Below are positions 17,693 to 28,311 of a stretch of DNA of 64,000 nt, in pieces. Position 1 is the first letter of the stretch, and the number at the start of each line of letters is the position of its first letter. Source of the DNA: Serripes groenlandicus (Eukaryota > Mollusca > Bivalvia > Cardiida > Cardiidae). The DNA lies in NCBI GenBank assembly GCA_031761405.1, contig JASEVX010000011.1, positions 18,775,008-18,839,007 of the forward strand. Reading direction: 5' to 3'. The notes below the pieces were generated by a model. That model was not told the origin of the DNA. It saw nothing but the letters and a program-made list of their open reading frames with translations, and searched no databases. A program made the translations under genes and the position numbers.

Positions 17693-18451
17693 ATAATGAA
17701 TGAATAATTATTGAAAATAGTTGAAAAACATTGTGGCGCAAAAGGAGAAATTACTTTCCTCTTTTGTCGTGATGTTTTTAAAAGTCATCTGCTGCAGAGG
17801 CATTGTTTGTGGGACAAAGGTTAAAGTGATGATGATTTCATAAAAGTCATTTTGTGTCAGGACACATTGAGTCCTATGTGAATCTGGGACTTTTTCATTA
17901 TCTGTAAGTGCAATAGAATCATGGAAGTAGATGTACATGTTTGCTCTTTTTCTGTATATTTCGGAATATCTGTTCAAAGGACAAATTTGAAGGTTTCAAT
18001 TTTTCATAAACCTCTATAATGGTGTCTAAGCTATTTAATTTTAAGATATTATATATCTGTTTTGTAATCTTTTTTTTTTTCAAATATATATATATGTAAT
18101 CTCCACATAGATTTGATAGATCTTTTACCTAATATCAGATCTTTTATGTGTTTTAGAAGATTTTTTTTTACTGGGTTTTCTTTGTAGAATTACTGTTACA
18201 TGTAGATTTGATAATTTTCTAGAAATGCTGTATCAGGGCTCGTCAATATGTTTTTAATTTTAGTTAACCTTTTCCCATTTGCAGACAACTTTTGAAAACA
18301 TTGAGGAAAAGAGAGAAAATACTCATAATGAGCAATTTCTTCTTTTGCAACAATGTTTTAAATTCTTCAATAATTCTACTTTCATTTATATTGATTCCCC
18401 ATGTTTTTGTCAAGAGGTCTTAAAGTCTTATGCTACAGATTCCATCCAAAT
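17693..18451. other. Intergenic with two MITE remnants
   Basis: Remnants lie at 17700-17825 (GTTGAAAAACATTGTGGC.., GTCATCTGCTGCAGAGG) and 18262-18445 (AACCTTTTCCCATTTGCAG). 17826-18261 is AT-rich without recognisable features. Confidence 0.4.
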
Positions 18452-18519
18452 CCTATGATGTGGGTACTCAAAAGAAGCGTCTCAATGAGACGATTCTGTT
18501 GAGTACCCACATCATAGGG
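18452..18519. repeat. Small fold-back element with compensated arm change
   Basis: CCTATGATGTGGGTACTCAA is mirrored by GAGTACCCACATCATAGG. Other copies read ATGTTGTGG/CCACAACAT, so the T-to-A change in the left arm is matched by A-to-T in the right arm. Confidence 0.75.
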
Positions 18520-18594
18520 ATGTTTGGTAAAATAAGGATGTTGAAACATGAAAAAAACAACTAATCTAGAGCTCTTGTTGAATTTAGGTAAGGG

Positions 18595-18824
18595 TTAACC
18601 CTTCCCCTCATATAAACGCTTTCTGACACCTCTGCAGCAGACGGCTTTTTGAAAACATTGTGACAAAAGAAGAAATTGCTCAAAACAAGCAATTTCTCCT
18701 TTTGCCACAATGTTTTCCACTTTTAGTCATAGGTTATCCATTCAATTATAGAGATTTTCTATGTTTTGACAAAATATGTTCAAAGTCGTCTGCTGCAGAA
18801 TTTTCGTATGAAGGAAAGGGTTAA
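18595..18824 (+). mobile_element. T230 TTAA-bounded MITE
   Basis: TTAA 18595-18598 to TTAA 18821-18824, 230 bp. The centre is GCTCAAAACAAGC with one uncompensated mismatch. Confidence 0.92.
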
Positions 18825-20175
18825 AGTTGTGTCTGCTTTGAAAACATCATAAACAATCTAAGCACGTAAACAGTTACATACATTTAGAGAAAATATTGTG
18901 CAATATGGATACTTGTAAACAGGTTTTTGAGACATATTTTAAAATTGTATCTCCTTTTCATGAAATGATTTAACTTTGGCTGACAAACAACAAATCTGCA
19001 GCAGACAGCTTTGAAAACATATAAGCAACCATTTTGAAAATCTCTATAAATGAAAGCATAATTATTAAATAAGAGTTGAAACATATTGCAAAGGGAGAAT
19101 TTCCTCCTTATGAGTTCTTCTTTAGCAAACATGTTTTTTGTCTACTGTAGATATATGGAAAAGTGTTATAATATTGTCTATTACCGGTGTGTTAAGATAG
19201 CATTCTTTTAGGAGAGTTTTATACAATCTACTACTATTCTTGGACCTATCAATTTCTTCAAAGATAAAAAGAAGCTCAGTATTAAAAGATGTGCAATATT
19301 GAATCAGATTTTGAAAAAATGAATTTAGGACAATCAGATTTTTTATCTTTTTTTATCAACTTAATTAATGCATGTATTTTAATATATTCATTGACTTTTT
19401 CAAGTTTTTAAAATTGAAACAATTTATCTTTGTTGATTTTGTTTGGGTTTTATGCCTTTTTCAACATTATTTCAATTACTTCACAGCAACAGTTCACTTA
19501 TTCATGATCCTTAGGATAAAAAAAGAATTGTAACAAAGAATGTAATTGCTTTATATAATTATTATCTATAAACGTATTTTTATTAGAACACAATGTGGGA
19601 AAAGTTGTCTGCTGTAGACAAGACAAGCTTTTCCATAACATAATTTGACTAAAATCTCACCAAATATAATAGAATGAATATGTTAACCAGAAAAAATGCT
19701 TTTACATAACTGTTTTGTAATGTATTGTAATGTTTTTAATAATTTACAGTGATTTTATGTGGATCAACATTGTATGTGTATATTGGCTTTCTGAGCAGAT
19801 TGCGACTCTATTTTGTTAAAATAAATTAAAGAAAAAAAATGATGTGTTTGTAATTTTTTACCATCATCAACTATTTCCTTCTGTTTGTCATAAACATGTA
19901 CTTACCATTTTTCACCATGGTAAGAACTTGATCCAATGTGGCAATACAGAGGAACCTGTGTATAAAGACCACCAATGGATGAGAACACAACTCTATAAAA
20001 TGTTTTGAATTTGGAATAATTGAAAATAGTTTGTGCATGTATCATACTTCCCTGATATAGGTAGGCCCTTTGTTACATCTCTACAGAAAATCTCTTTTGG
20101 AATCATTGTTGGAAAGACATAAATAAATAATCGTAAAATGGACAATTTTCTCCTAATCTCACAATTTTTAGGCTT
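18825..20175. other. Intergenic; MITE remnants then unrecognised AT-rich DNA
   Basis: An older MITE lies at 18960-19165 (ACAACAAATCTGCAGCAGAC..), a trace at 19590-19625. 19640-20175 has no feature that I recognise. Confidence 0.4.
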
Positions 20176-21562
20176 TTTGTTTAGCTCACCTGAGCATTAA
20201 GTGCTCAAGGTGAGTTTTTGTGATCACTCGCCATACGTCGTCGTTGTCTGTTTTCCTGCAAACATCTTCTTCTCCTAAATCAATGGACCAATTTTAATTC
20301 ACAGGAATGTTCCTTAGGTGTTCTTGTTTCAAAGTTGTTCAAAGAATTTAATTCCATGGAAAACTTTGGTTGGTGGAGAATCAGAAAAGGGAAAAAATGC
20401 CAAAACTTCTAGTCCAAAAGAACGGGTCCGATTTGAAAATTATTATGCACAAATGTTCCTTTGGTGAACCTCTACCAAGATTGTTCAATTATTCGAAATC
20501 GTTAAAAAACATGGCCGCAAAGAGGGCGGTATTTGTATAGTAAAAATAAAAAATAAAAATTCTAGTCAAAAAGGCTCGATTTGAAAATAATTTGGCACAC
20601 ATTTTCCTTGGGTGACCCTCTTTCAAGGTTGTTCAAATTATTCTGATATGTTGAAAAACATTGCAGCCAGGGACCGGAGTTCGTTTTTCGTTATATGTAT
20701 ATAAAATGAAAACTTAAAAAATCTTTTTGTCCAAAAGTACTGGCCTGATTAGAAAATAATTTGGCACAAATATTCTTTGGGTCGCCCCTCTTTCAAGATT
20801 GTTCAAATTATTATGATATGTTGAAAAACATGGCAGCCAGGGATCGGATTTTTTTTCCTTAAATGTATAAGTCCAAAAGTACTGGCCTGATTTGAAAGTA
20901 ATTTGTCACAAATATTCCTTGGATCACCCTCTTTCAAGATTGTTCAAATTATTACGATATGTTGAAAAAACATGGCCACCAGGAGGCGGAGCTTGTTTTC
21001 CTAATATGTATATATCGGGGATACTATATTACATATTATATTGTAATATAGTGTGATTAGTGTCCCTGGTATATGTAGTGAAAAACTAAAAAGATCTTCT
21101 TGTCCAACAGTACCAGCCCGATTTGAAAATGATTTGACAGAACTTGTTTTCCTTATATGTATAGTGAAATCCTAAAAAATCTTTTCCAAAAGTACTTGTC
21201 CGATTTGAAAATAGTATGGCACAATTGTTCCTTGAGTAACCCTCTACAAAGATTGTTCAAATCATTCCGATCCATTGAAAAATATGGCCACCAGGGGTGT
21301 GTGGCTTGTTTTATATGTATATATAATGAAACTATAAAATGTCTTCTTGTACAAACAGATAGGCCTTAGTATAAAATAATTTTGCACAAATGTTCCTTGT
21401 GAAACCCTCTACCAAGATTGTTGGAATTATTATGATCCATTGATAAATATGACCACAAGGGGGTGTTGCTTGCTTTCCTTGTATGAGGATTGTAAAAACA
21501 TTGAAAACAGTGATTTCTATTAAATCATGTGAGAGCTTTAGGACCATCATGGTCCTCTTGTC
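20176..21562 (+). mobile_element. Hairpin-headed, tandem-core element (AGCTCACCTGAGC family)
   Basis: The head TAGCTCACCTGAGCATTAAG with TGCTCAAGGTGAG forms a hairpin. Seven or so core units contain TTGAAAAT.ATTTGGCACA, TTCCTTGGGTGACCCTC and GTTGAAAAACATGGC at 110-170 bp spacing. The tail is AGCTTTAGGACCATCATGGT followed by CCTCTTGTCT, the family's 3' hairpin. Confidence 0.75.
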
Positions 21563-22904
21563 TAAATCATGTTCACATTTGTGTAGAGGTTACACTTTTT
21601 ATCACAGATTTTTTCGAAGCATAATTAAGTCGTTTAAGTATTTCCAATTTGCAGATGCTTAAGCAGCAAAGTATTCATAACATGTGGTAAGCGTGTATAG
21701 TGGAGAAAACACACAATACATCCTCATTAACAAGGGCCGTATACAATCAAATGGGGGATAGATAAGCAGGCTGATCATGTGGACACATCACATAGCACAC
21801 ACGCTCTCTCTCTCTCTCTCTCTCGCGCGCGAAGGGAGGTAACCCGTAAATTCTAATGCATAAAACTCTCGTGGTTATCTTTCTTAATTCTCAGAAAATT
21901 AACTTTTGAAAAGACAAAAGTGGGAATTTACAGACGGAACTGATGTAAACCACTTTTTCAAGTAGTAAAAGCATGAATGAAACAGAATATGATATGACAT
22001 ACCAACGTAAATATGAAGATTAGCTGGCAACTTGTTGGTGTGAAGTTCGAACGTAATGTCATGTGTTTTCGCGATCTTAAATCAATTTTAGAACTCGATT
22101 GTATTTTGAATCCAGCTGTCAGAGAGGATTTTTCGAAAATAGAAAATATATTTGCCTTACGCGACATTTCATTTGTACAGTATATTGACTGACAACAATG
22201 TAATTCAATTGTAATTTTAATACCAAAGTAGCCATAACAACATAAGGTTTGGTAAAGATGATCAAAGATAAATTATCGGATATATTCCCATATTCTTGGG
22301 AGAAGAGACCCCTTTACTCCGACTTATACCCAACACTTATATTTAATGTTGACAATTGACTTTTATTTACGCTTTCCTATATACAACAAATATCCAGCAT
22401 GTCATTGAAAAAGACATTCATAAAAATGTAGAATATCAGTCTTCAAATGAAAATTTTGTAATTATTGAATTATGAGGCTAAATTGATCAATTTCTTTTTT
22501 ATTGGACAATATTTTTATAAGTCTTCTTCAGCAGAGATGTTAGCATTTTATATTATTCTTGTCAGATGAAATGGGACCTGTATCTCATTGCACCTGCAAT
22601 CTGAATTGTTTGTGTGGTGCTTTATGCCGCTTTCAACAATTTTTCAGTTATACTACAGGGGCTTCACAGCATTTCCTGGGTAATTTACCAGTACTACTGG
22701 TCCGTTTATTCTGACACCAGTGAGTCAGTCATAATGCTATAACCCCATAACCCTGAGCACCAAGGAGGGAAAGTGTTTGGTATGATCCAGCAGCGGATCG
22801 AGGTCTCTGCAATCTGAAGTCTCGCGTGATCACAAGTACTTAGTCTTATCATAGCTTTAATTATCAGCTGATATTGAAGCTTCCTACAGGAAGCTTAATT
22901 AGTT
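21563..22904. other. Intergenic: (CT)n microsatellite, reverse SINE, MITE remnant
   Basis: (CT)n followed by (CG)n at about 21804-21831. A MITE remnant lies at 22370-22555. At 22580-22850 there is a reverse-strand SINE (AATTTTTCAGTTATACTACA.., CCCTGAGCACCAAGGAGGG, GATCCAGC.GCGGATCGAGG). 21840-22370 is not recognisable. Confidence 0.5.
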
Positions 22905-23136
22905 TAGCCCCTCCCACATATCACAAATCTGCTGTAGACGACTTTGAAATCATCTGAAAAAAATATTGATAAAACACTATGGATGAAAGTTCAATTTTTT
23001 AATAGGGTTAAACACTTTTAGGCAAAAGGAAAATAGATTATTATGTGTCAAAAAAGATCTGAAAGAGGTAAAGGTTTTGAAAGAGAGTGTAATGAATAAA
23101 TAGAGTTGAAAATATTGCGCCAAAAATTGGTTAAAC
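22905..23136. repeat. Older, degraded TTAA-type MITE
   Basis: CCCCTCCCACATATCACAAATC with TGCTGTAGACGACTTTG at the left, then AATAGGGTTAAAC and AATAGAGTTGAAAATATTGCG segments. The right end seems replaced by the T230 copy inserted at 23137. Confidence 0.5.
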
Positions 23137-23366
23137 TTAACCCTTTCCCTCATATAGACGCTTTCTGAAACCTCTGCAGCAGACGGCTTTTTGAAAACAT
23201 ATTGACAAAAGTAGAAATTGCTCAAAACGAGCAATTTCTCCTTTTGCCACAATGTTTTCCACTTTTAGTCAAAGGTTATCTATTCAATTATAGAGATTTC
23301 CTATTTTTTGACAAAATATGATCAAAGTTGTCTGCTGCAGAATTGTCGTATGAGGGAAAGGTTTAA
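23137..23366 (+). mobile_element. T230 TTAA-bounded MITE
   Basis: TTAA 23137-23140 to TTAA 23363-23366, 230 bp. The centre is ATTGCTCAAAACGAGCAAT. It lies inside the broken older element to its left. Confidence 0.93.
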
Positions 23367-23388
23367 CCATTGATTCCCCTTTTTATTA

Positions 23389-23512
23389 GTCCAAATATTT
23401 TAAACTTTCGGTTTCTTGTTTTATCATCTGTCATTTTTTGGTCAACCTAAGTCCAAATATTTTGGACTTTCGGTTTCTCGTTTTATCATCTGTCATTTTT
23501 TGGTCAACCTAA
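23389..23512. repeat. 62-bp tandem duplication
   Basis: GTCCAAATATTTTAAACTTTC..GGTCAACCTAA occurs at 23389-23450 and again at 23451-23512 with a few substitutions. It immediately follows a T230 copy. 23513-23930 contains a MITE remnant (23665-23890). Confidence 0.8.
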
Positions 23513-23934
23513 GACGTATGCAGGATAATAACAAAATGAAAAATGAGCATAATTATGCGATGTCTTTTTTTGAAGGACTACCTTTTTATATGACGTCAAA
23601 AGGAGGATTCTACTCAACACCTTTTCATATGATGTGGCTCTTGTTTAATAATAGTATACATTTCATATTTATCCCTTCCCTCAAGCAAACAACTTTATAA
23701 AATATTGTAGCAAAGAGAGAGCTTTGCTTATAGTGAGCAATTTCCTCTTGCCACAATGTTTTTCAACTCTTCAGCAGTTTTACTTTCACTTAAGTCTTAG
23801 TTAATCTCTCTCATTTGCATAGTTTTGCCTGGATGTTGTTAAGAGTCATCTGCAGCATTCAAATGTGCTGTATGTGTAAAAAGTGTTAATTATGTGTATA
23901 TTTCATTTATATATATTTCTGCAGGGCTGTAACA

Positions 23935-24108
23935 GGGCCCCATTCTCATGCACTCCCACAGGATGACTCACCAGAATCAGGGAGCTATTTAAAGGGGCTC
24001 AAGCATGTGTGTATGTGTTGACACAGGGAAGTAACACATTTACAAGTGGTTTGGGAATATCGAAGTAGAAATGCACTCTGGAAGTATGTACGGTGAGGAT
24101 TTAAACTG
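23935..24108 (+). CDS. Putative 5' exon with short coding start (low confidence)
   Basis: An acceptor-like TATATTTCTGCAG ends at 23934 and a consensus donor CTG|GTAAGT stands at 24109. An ATG at 24071 opens MHSGSMYGEDLN plus two bases up to the donor. With the TATA-like motif at 23986 this could instead be a first exon starting near 24020. No repeat family explains the block 23935-24080. If it spliced to the next supported exon on this strand (56152), the frame would close at once with TGA, making it an upstream ORF in a 5'UTR. I do not recognise the peptide. Confidence 0.3.
23986..23993 (+). promoter_or_regulatory. Possible TATA-type core promoter
   Basis: TATTTAAA within GGGAGCTATTTAAAGGGGCT, about 85 bp before an ATG at 24071 and in a locally GC-richer stretch. 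It would place a transcription start near 24016-24024. This is a motif guess only. Confidence 0.3.
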
Positions 24109-24447
24109 GTAAGTAATGTAAGAGTTTATAATAAATTCAATATTATTATAGATAATTGTGTAAATTTTACTAGAATTTTATGTTTAAATGGAAACTCTAG
24201 ATAAGTATGTATGGTGAGGATTTAAACTGGTAAGTAATGTAAGAGTTTATAATGTACACAGTATTATTATAGATAATTCTGTAAATTTTACTAGAATTTT
24301 ATGTTTAAATGGAAACTCTAGCTAGATAAGTATGTATGGTGAGGATTTAAACTGGTAAGTAATGTAAGAGTTTATAATGTATACAGTATTATTATAGATA
24401 ATTGGGTAAATTTATTTGAATTTTATGTTTAAATGGAAACTCTAGAT
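24081..24447 (+). repeat. Three tandem ~120-bp repeats, each containing a splice-donor sequence
   Basis: Units start at about 24082, 24202 and 24328 (AAGTATGTA.GGTGAGGATTT..). Each contains AACTGGTAAGTAATGTAAGA with GTAAGT at 24109, 24230 and 24355, and ends with ATGGAAACTCTAGATAAG. The first copy overlaps the putative exon. Confidence 0.8.
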
Positions 24448-24472
24448 AAGGGAAGTATATAATGTCCTTAAC

Positions 24473-25065
24473 CCTTTTCCACTTCCAGATGTAATTTTAC
24501 GTGCTTTTGAAAACATTGTGATAAAAGGACAATTTGCTATTGCCTGATCTCCATTGTTTGCTACTCACTAATCAATATGTCTTTAACCCTTTCCCACATA
24601 CAACACATCTAGAGCAGATGTCTTTTAAAACATTTAGTCAAAAATAAGGGCAACTCTATAAATGAAAGGATAATCATACCACAGGTTCATGATGTGTTAT
24701 AGCCCGGCCCATAGAGTATATACCATAAATGGTATATACTCTATGGGGGTATAACACATAAATGGTTATATACTCTATGAAGGTATAACACATAAATGGT
24801 ATATACTATATGGGGTGTAACACATAAATGGTATTATACTCTATGGGGTATAACACATACATGGTATATACTCTGTGGGGTATAACACATCATGAACCTG
24901 TGAATCATACGATATAGGTAGAAAGTTAACTAGAAACAGTGTTACAAAAGGAGAAATTGCGCATTTAATTATGAAAAAAAATCCTTTTGCCATAATATTT
25001 TCAAAAATCATCTGTTGCAGAGGTTTCAGAATTAAAGCATATATGGTAAAGGATGGGTTTACCCT
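24473..25065. repeat. Older TTAA-type MITEs, one split by a hAT-like MITE
   Basis: AACCCTTTTCCACTTCCAG at 24473 and AACCCTTTCCCACATACAAC at 24585 are two heads. The second element runs to about 24671, is interrupted by 24672-24910, and resumes with GGTAGAAAGTTAACTAGAAA and the GAAATTGCGCATTTAATTATG.. centre. Confidence 0.6.
24672..24910. mobile_element. hAT-like MITE with 8-bp TSD and internal minisatellite
   Basis: AATCATAC is present at 24672-24679 and 24903-24910. Between them, CACAGGTTCATGATGTGTTA at 24680 is inverted at the right end (TAACACATCATGAACCTGTG, ending 24902). The interior is a run of about five 30-35 bp units (GGTATATACTCTATGGGG, TATAACACATAAAT). The 8-bp duplication fits hAT-type transposition. 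Confidence 0.85.
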
Positions 25066-26489
25066 TTGACATTTAAAATTTTGACAAAATTCAGGAATGC
25101 CGATATTCTTTGCGTGAATATTGGGGGATAAGGGTAGAGCTTAAAGATCTTATCTTGATATTGAAGTGCTTAACCCTTTTGCACAATTAGATGCATTTTA
25201 ATGCATCTGCAACAGAAAGATTTTTTAATACATTGTAGCAAATTGGGTATTTGATTTAAATGTTTTGCAAAGTGGAAACATGCTATTACAAACTACAGTT
25301 TAGTTTCAAAACATAAATACCTGAATTATCAGATTTATAATTTCCTAAACTGCTTTTCTCTCATGCATATCAATTTTGACACATCTTCATCTCACAACTT
25401 TTTGAAAGCATTGTGGCAAAGAGATGAATTGCTCATGAATTGCTCATTCCTTTTGCCACAAAGTATTCAACTGGATTAATTTATTTGATAATAATTCTTT
25501 CATTTAACCCTTTCTCGCATACTGATACTTTCTTTTGCTTCTGCAGCATATAACTTACTTTGTGGCAAAAGGAGAAATTGATCATAATGAGTAAATTCTC
25601 ATTTCCCACAATATTTCCGACACTTTCAATGGATTTAATTAATGAATGTTTTACATTCATTGAGAGTTGCATAATTATTGATTAAATGTTTTCAAAGTTT
25701 TCTGCTGCAGATCTCTTGTATGTGGGAAAGGGTTAAGTGTACTTTATCAGATATAACCAGAGGTGACATCTTCTCTAGTATATATACAATTCATGAGTCC
25801 TTTACAGCAGATAACTTTAGGGGAAAAGAAATAGAATTTTCATAAATACATGTTTTTGTATCAATTGCTTGATTGTTTGGTGTTTTATGTTTTTCAACAA
25901 ACTTTCAATTATACCATTACATTTCCTAGGTTTCCCATTTATCTTGATACCAGCCAGTCAGTTGTAATTCTAACCCCGAAACCCTGAGCGCCAAGGAGGG
26001 CATTTTTACCATTTTTAAAGTCTTAACTCTTTGTTCTGACCCAATTGGGGATCGAACCTGACATCTATAAATTATACATTTGATTTCCCAAATTTTTTCT
26101 GTTTGTGTGGAAATGATATCAAAGAAGATGTAACTATAATAATAAATATCACCTTAGCCAAAACAATAACCCTTTTTCTTGATAAAAGATAACAAACTGT
26201 CAACATTTGTTTTCCAATTTCTCCTTTCCCAAAATATTTTCAATCCCATATTTAAATATCAAAATGTTACCGGTACATATTTATTGTACACGTATAAAAA
26301 AAAAAAGAAAACGAAAAAGGTCAAAATGCTTTAAAACTGAATACTTAAATAATATCAAGTAAACATTAAGTAGACAGTTAAGCTAAAAGCTCTTATCTTA
26401 TTTTTATTAAGTGCTAAAGTATACTTTAACAGATAAGTGCTAAAATTGTCCTGATATAGACAACTGTTCATACATCAGCAGCAAATTAC
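25066..26489. other. Intergenic: older MITEs and a reverse-strand SINE
   Basis: MITE units lie at 25165-25470 and 25504-25736 (AACCCTTTCTCGCATACTGA.. TATGTGGGAAAGGGTTAA). A reverse SINE lies at 25865-26075 (TTGGTGTTTTATG, CCCTGAGCGCCAAGGAGGGC, CCAATTGGGGATCGAACC). 26080-26489 is AT-rich, with an A-run near 26296. Confidence 0.5.
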
Positions 26490-26687
26490 TTTCCCTTTCC
26501 CTCATACAACAATTCTGCAGCAGACGTCTTTGAACATATTTTGTCAAAAAAAAGAAATCTCTAAAAAGTGGAAAACATTGTGGCAAAAGGAGAAATTGCT
26601 CGTTTTGAGCAATTTCTTCTTATGTCACAATGTTTTCAAAAGTTGTCTGCTGTTGTCAGAAAGCGTCTATATGAGGGAAAGGGTTAA
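26490..26687 (-). mobile_element. T230-type MITE with internal deletion
   Basis: CCCTTTCCCTCATACAACAATTC at the left, TATGAGGGAAAGGG plus TTAA 26684-26687 at the right. The left TTAA is lost, and a deletion removes the GAATGGATAACCTATGAC segment. The centre is ATTGCTCGTTTTGAGCAAT. Confidence 0.8.
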
Positions 26688-26756
26688 AACGGCATAAGCA
26701 ATGAGAAAATTGGCATTATTTGTCAATAAGATGAACAGTTTCTCCGTTTCTGTTGT

Positions 26757-27053
26757 GCCGAGCCCCGGTAGCTCAGTCGGTAGCGACGTGAGCTGTCAAT
26801 CCAGGGGTTGTGAGTTTGAATCCCGGCTCGGCCAACTTTCTTTCCGACGATTGACAAAAGTCAATGCAACATGCGTCATTCGTCTTCCACCAATGGGCTA
26901 AGTCTATGTGGAAAAGTAGCCAGTTGCTTGGGAAGATTGTTGTGTGGAGTACTGGTGTGAGAAAACCAGGAAATGCATGAGTAGGTGAACTGGCCGCCGT
27001 GATATAACTGAGAAATTGTTGAAAACGCCGTTAAACCCCAATCAATCAATCAA
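26757..27053 (+). mobile_element. tRNA-derived SINE with full head
   Basis: The head GCCCCGGTAGCTCAGTCGG (box A) and GAGTTTGAATCCCGGCTCGG (box B) resembles a tRNA. The body is GTCATTCGTCTTCCACCAAT.., GCCGCCGTGATATAACTGAG and the tail is CCCCAATCAATCAATCAA. It is the full-length relative of the truncated copy at 3211. The tRNA fold is not preserved well enough for a tRNA gene. Confidence 0.8.
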
Positions 27054-27146
27054 TCAACCCTTTCTGTCGTTCTTTTCTGCTTCAATGCATTTTCAGTAGA
27101 CGACTTTTGAAATCCCAGCTCTTATATCGATTCTTTCTGATGATTT

Positions 27147-27350
27147 AGGAATCCGCTGTGGTTAGCGTTGGAGATTTCGAAACCAGGTGTCCCGAGTTCG
27201 ATCCCCAGTCGCGGCACTACGGTCATAGTGGAGTGCCCTTGGGCAAGGCACATTTTCTAGCCTAGTACTGGTTTGTTTACCCAGGGATCATGAATAATTA
27301 AATTTAATTGCGCGCTAAATGACCTTAGCTGTCGATGCGCCATAAAACAA
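27147..27350 (+). mobile_element. tRNA-derived SINE, second family
   Basis: GGAATCCGCTGTGGTTAGCG.. and GTTCGATCCCCAGTCGCGGC form the tRNA-like head. The body CCTTGGGCAAGGCACATTTT, CTAGCCTAGTACTGG and GATCATGAATAA matches copies at 32204, 52207 and (reverse) 52525. The 3' tail is truncated or divergent. Confidence 0.75.
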
Positions 27351-27384
27351 TATACATTCATTCTGATGATTTACAAAAGTCATT

Positions 27385-27558
27385 TACATGACTCGAGTCA
27401 TTTGTTGACCACCAACGGGCTTATAATAGTCTGTGAGGAAAGATAGCCTCCGAAGAATGTTATGTGAAGTGCGTGTGTGAGACAACCAGGAAACACATGG
27501 TTGAATATCATGTGAACTGGCTGCCCTGATATAACTGAAAAAAATGTTGGAAACAACA
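27385..27558 (+). repeat. Diverged SINE body
   Basis: ACCACCAACGGGCTTATAAT, GTGTGTGAGACAACCAGGAA and TGGCTGCCCTGATATAACTG align with the body of the SINE at 26757. It lacks the head and has lost the CAATCAAT tail. Confidence 0.6.
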
Positions 27559-27654
27559 TTAAACTCGAATCAGTATATCAATCTTTCAAACTGGCCAGAC
27601 CAAGATCAGCCTGTACATTCTGTCTGATCTGATTGTTTTGTTTATTTCACTTAA
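27559..27654 (+). repeat. 96-bp direct repeat, left copy (TTAA to TTAA)
   Basis: It runs from TTAAACTCGAATCAG.. to ..TTTATTTCACTTAA. It is repeated at 27877-27972 with two substitutions near the start. Its last TTAA is the left border of the T230 copy 27651-27880. Confidence 0.93.
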
Positions 27655-27880
27655 CCCTTTCCCTCATACGACAATTCTGCAGCAGACGACTTTGAACATA
27701 TTTTATCAAAAATTAGAAAATCTCTTCAATTGAATTGATAACCTATGACTAAAAGTGGAAAATATTGTGTAAAAAGGAGAAATTGCTCGTTTTGAGCAAT
27801 TTCTTCATTTGTCGCTATGTTTTCAAAAAGCCGTCTGCTGCAGAGGCTTCAGAAAGCATCTTTGTGAGGGAAAGGGTTAA
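27651..27880 (-). mobile_element. T230 TTAA-bounded MITE flanked by a 96-bp direct repeat
   Basis: TTAA 27651-27654 to TTAA 27877-27880, 230 bp. The right arm has TTTGTGAGGGAAAGGG. The centre is ATTGCTCGTTTTGAGCAAT. Confidence 0.93.
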
Positions 27881-27972
27881 ACTCTTATCAGTATATCAAT
27901 CTTTCAAACTGGCCAGACCAAGATCAGCCTGTACATTCTGTCTGATCTGATTGTTTTGTTTATTTCACTTAA
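27877..27972 (+). repeat. 96-bp direct repeat, right copy (TTAA to TTAA)
   Basis: Starts TTAAACTCTTATCAG and ends TTTATTTCACTTAA at 27972. The second TTAA is followed by ATTGTCTGCATC rather than by a MITE, giving an apparently empty version of the same site. Confidence 0.93.
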
Positions 27973-28311
27973 ATTGTCTGCATCAAGTAGTTAGTAAAGG
28001 GTGAGGTATATACCATGTCCACAGGTTCTTGTACTTATCAAGTTTTAAATACATTGTTTATGTCAGTGTTGAGTGCTGCACAGCCAAGTATTGGGTAATG
28101 ATAAAAAATACGTCTCAACTTTTAAACACTTTCCCATTAAAGATATTGTGGGGGGTATGGACAAATTGCTTATAACGAGTACATTGTCCTTCTGTTTTGA
28201 ACATATATATTCAATAATTCTATATTAATTTTACTCCTTCCCACATACAAGAATTATTCTACAGCATGAGGCTTGACAACACAAACAAATGGAAACCACT
28301 ATGAATGAAGG
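27973..28311. repeat. Intergenic ending in the left half of a split MITE
   Basis: 28225-28311 (CTCCTTCCCACATACAAG.., GAATGAAGGTATAATTAT) is the left half of an older TTAA-type MITE whose right half resumes at 31866 (TAAATAGAGTTGATTACATTG). 27973-28110 is unrecognised. Confidence 0.6.

Noticed and set aside
19740..19850. AATAAATTAAAG stretch as a gene 3' end
   Set aside because: AT-rich sequence makes such motifs common, and no exon upstream can be linked to it.
26757..26840. tRNA gene candidate (GGTAGCTCAGTCGG .. GTTTGAATCCC)
   Set aside because: It is followed directly by a SINE body and CAATCAAT tail, and the arms do not pair as a clean cloverleaf. The similar heads at 32204, 34398, 37490, 47827, 51058 and 52205 are rejected for the same reason.
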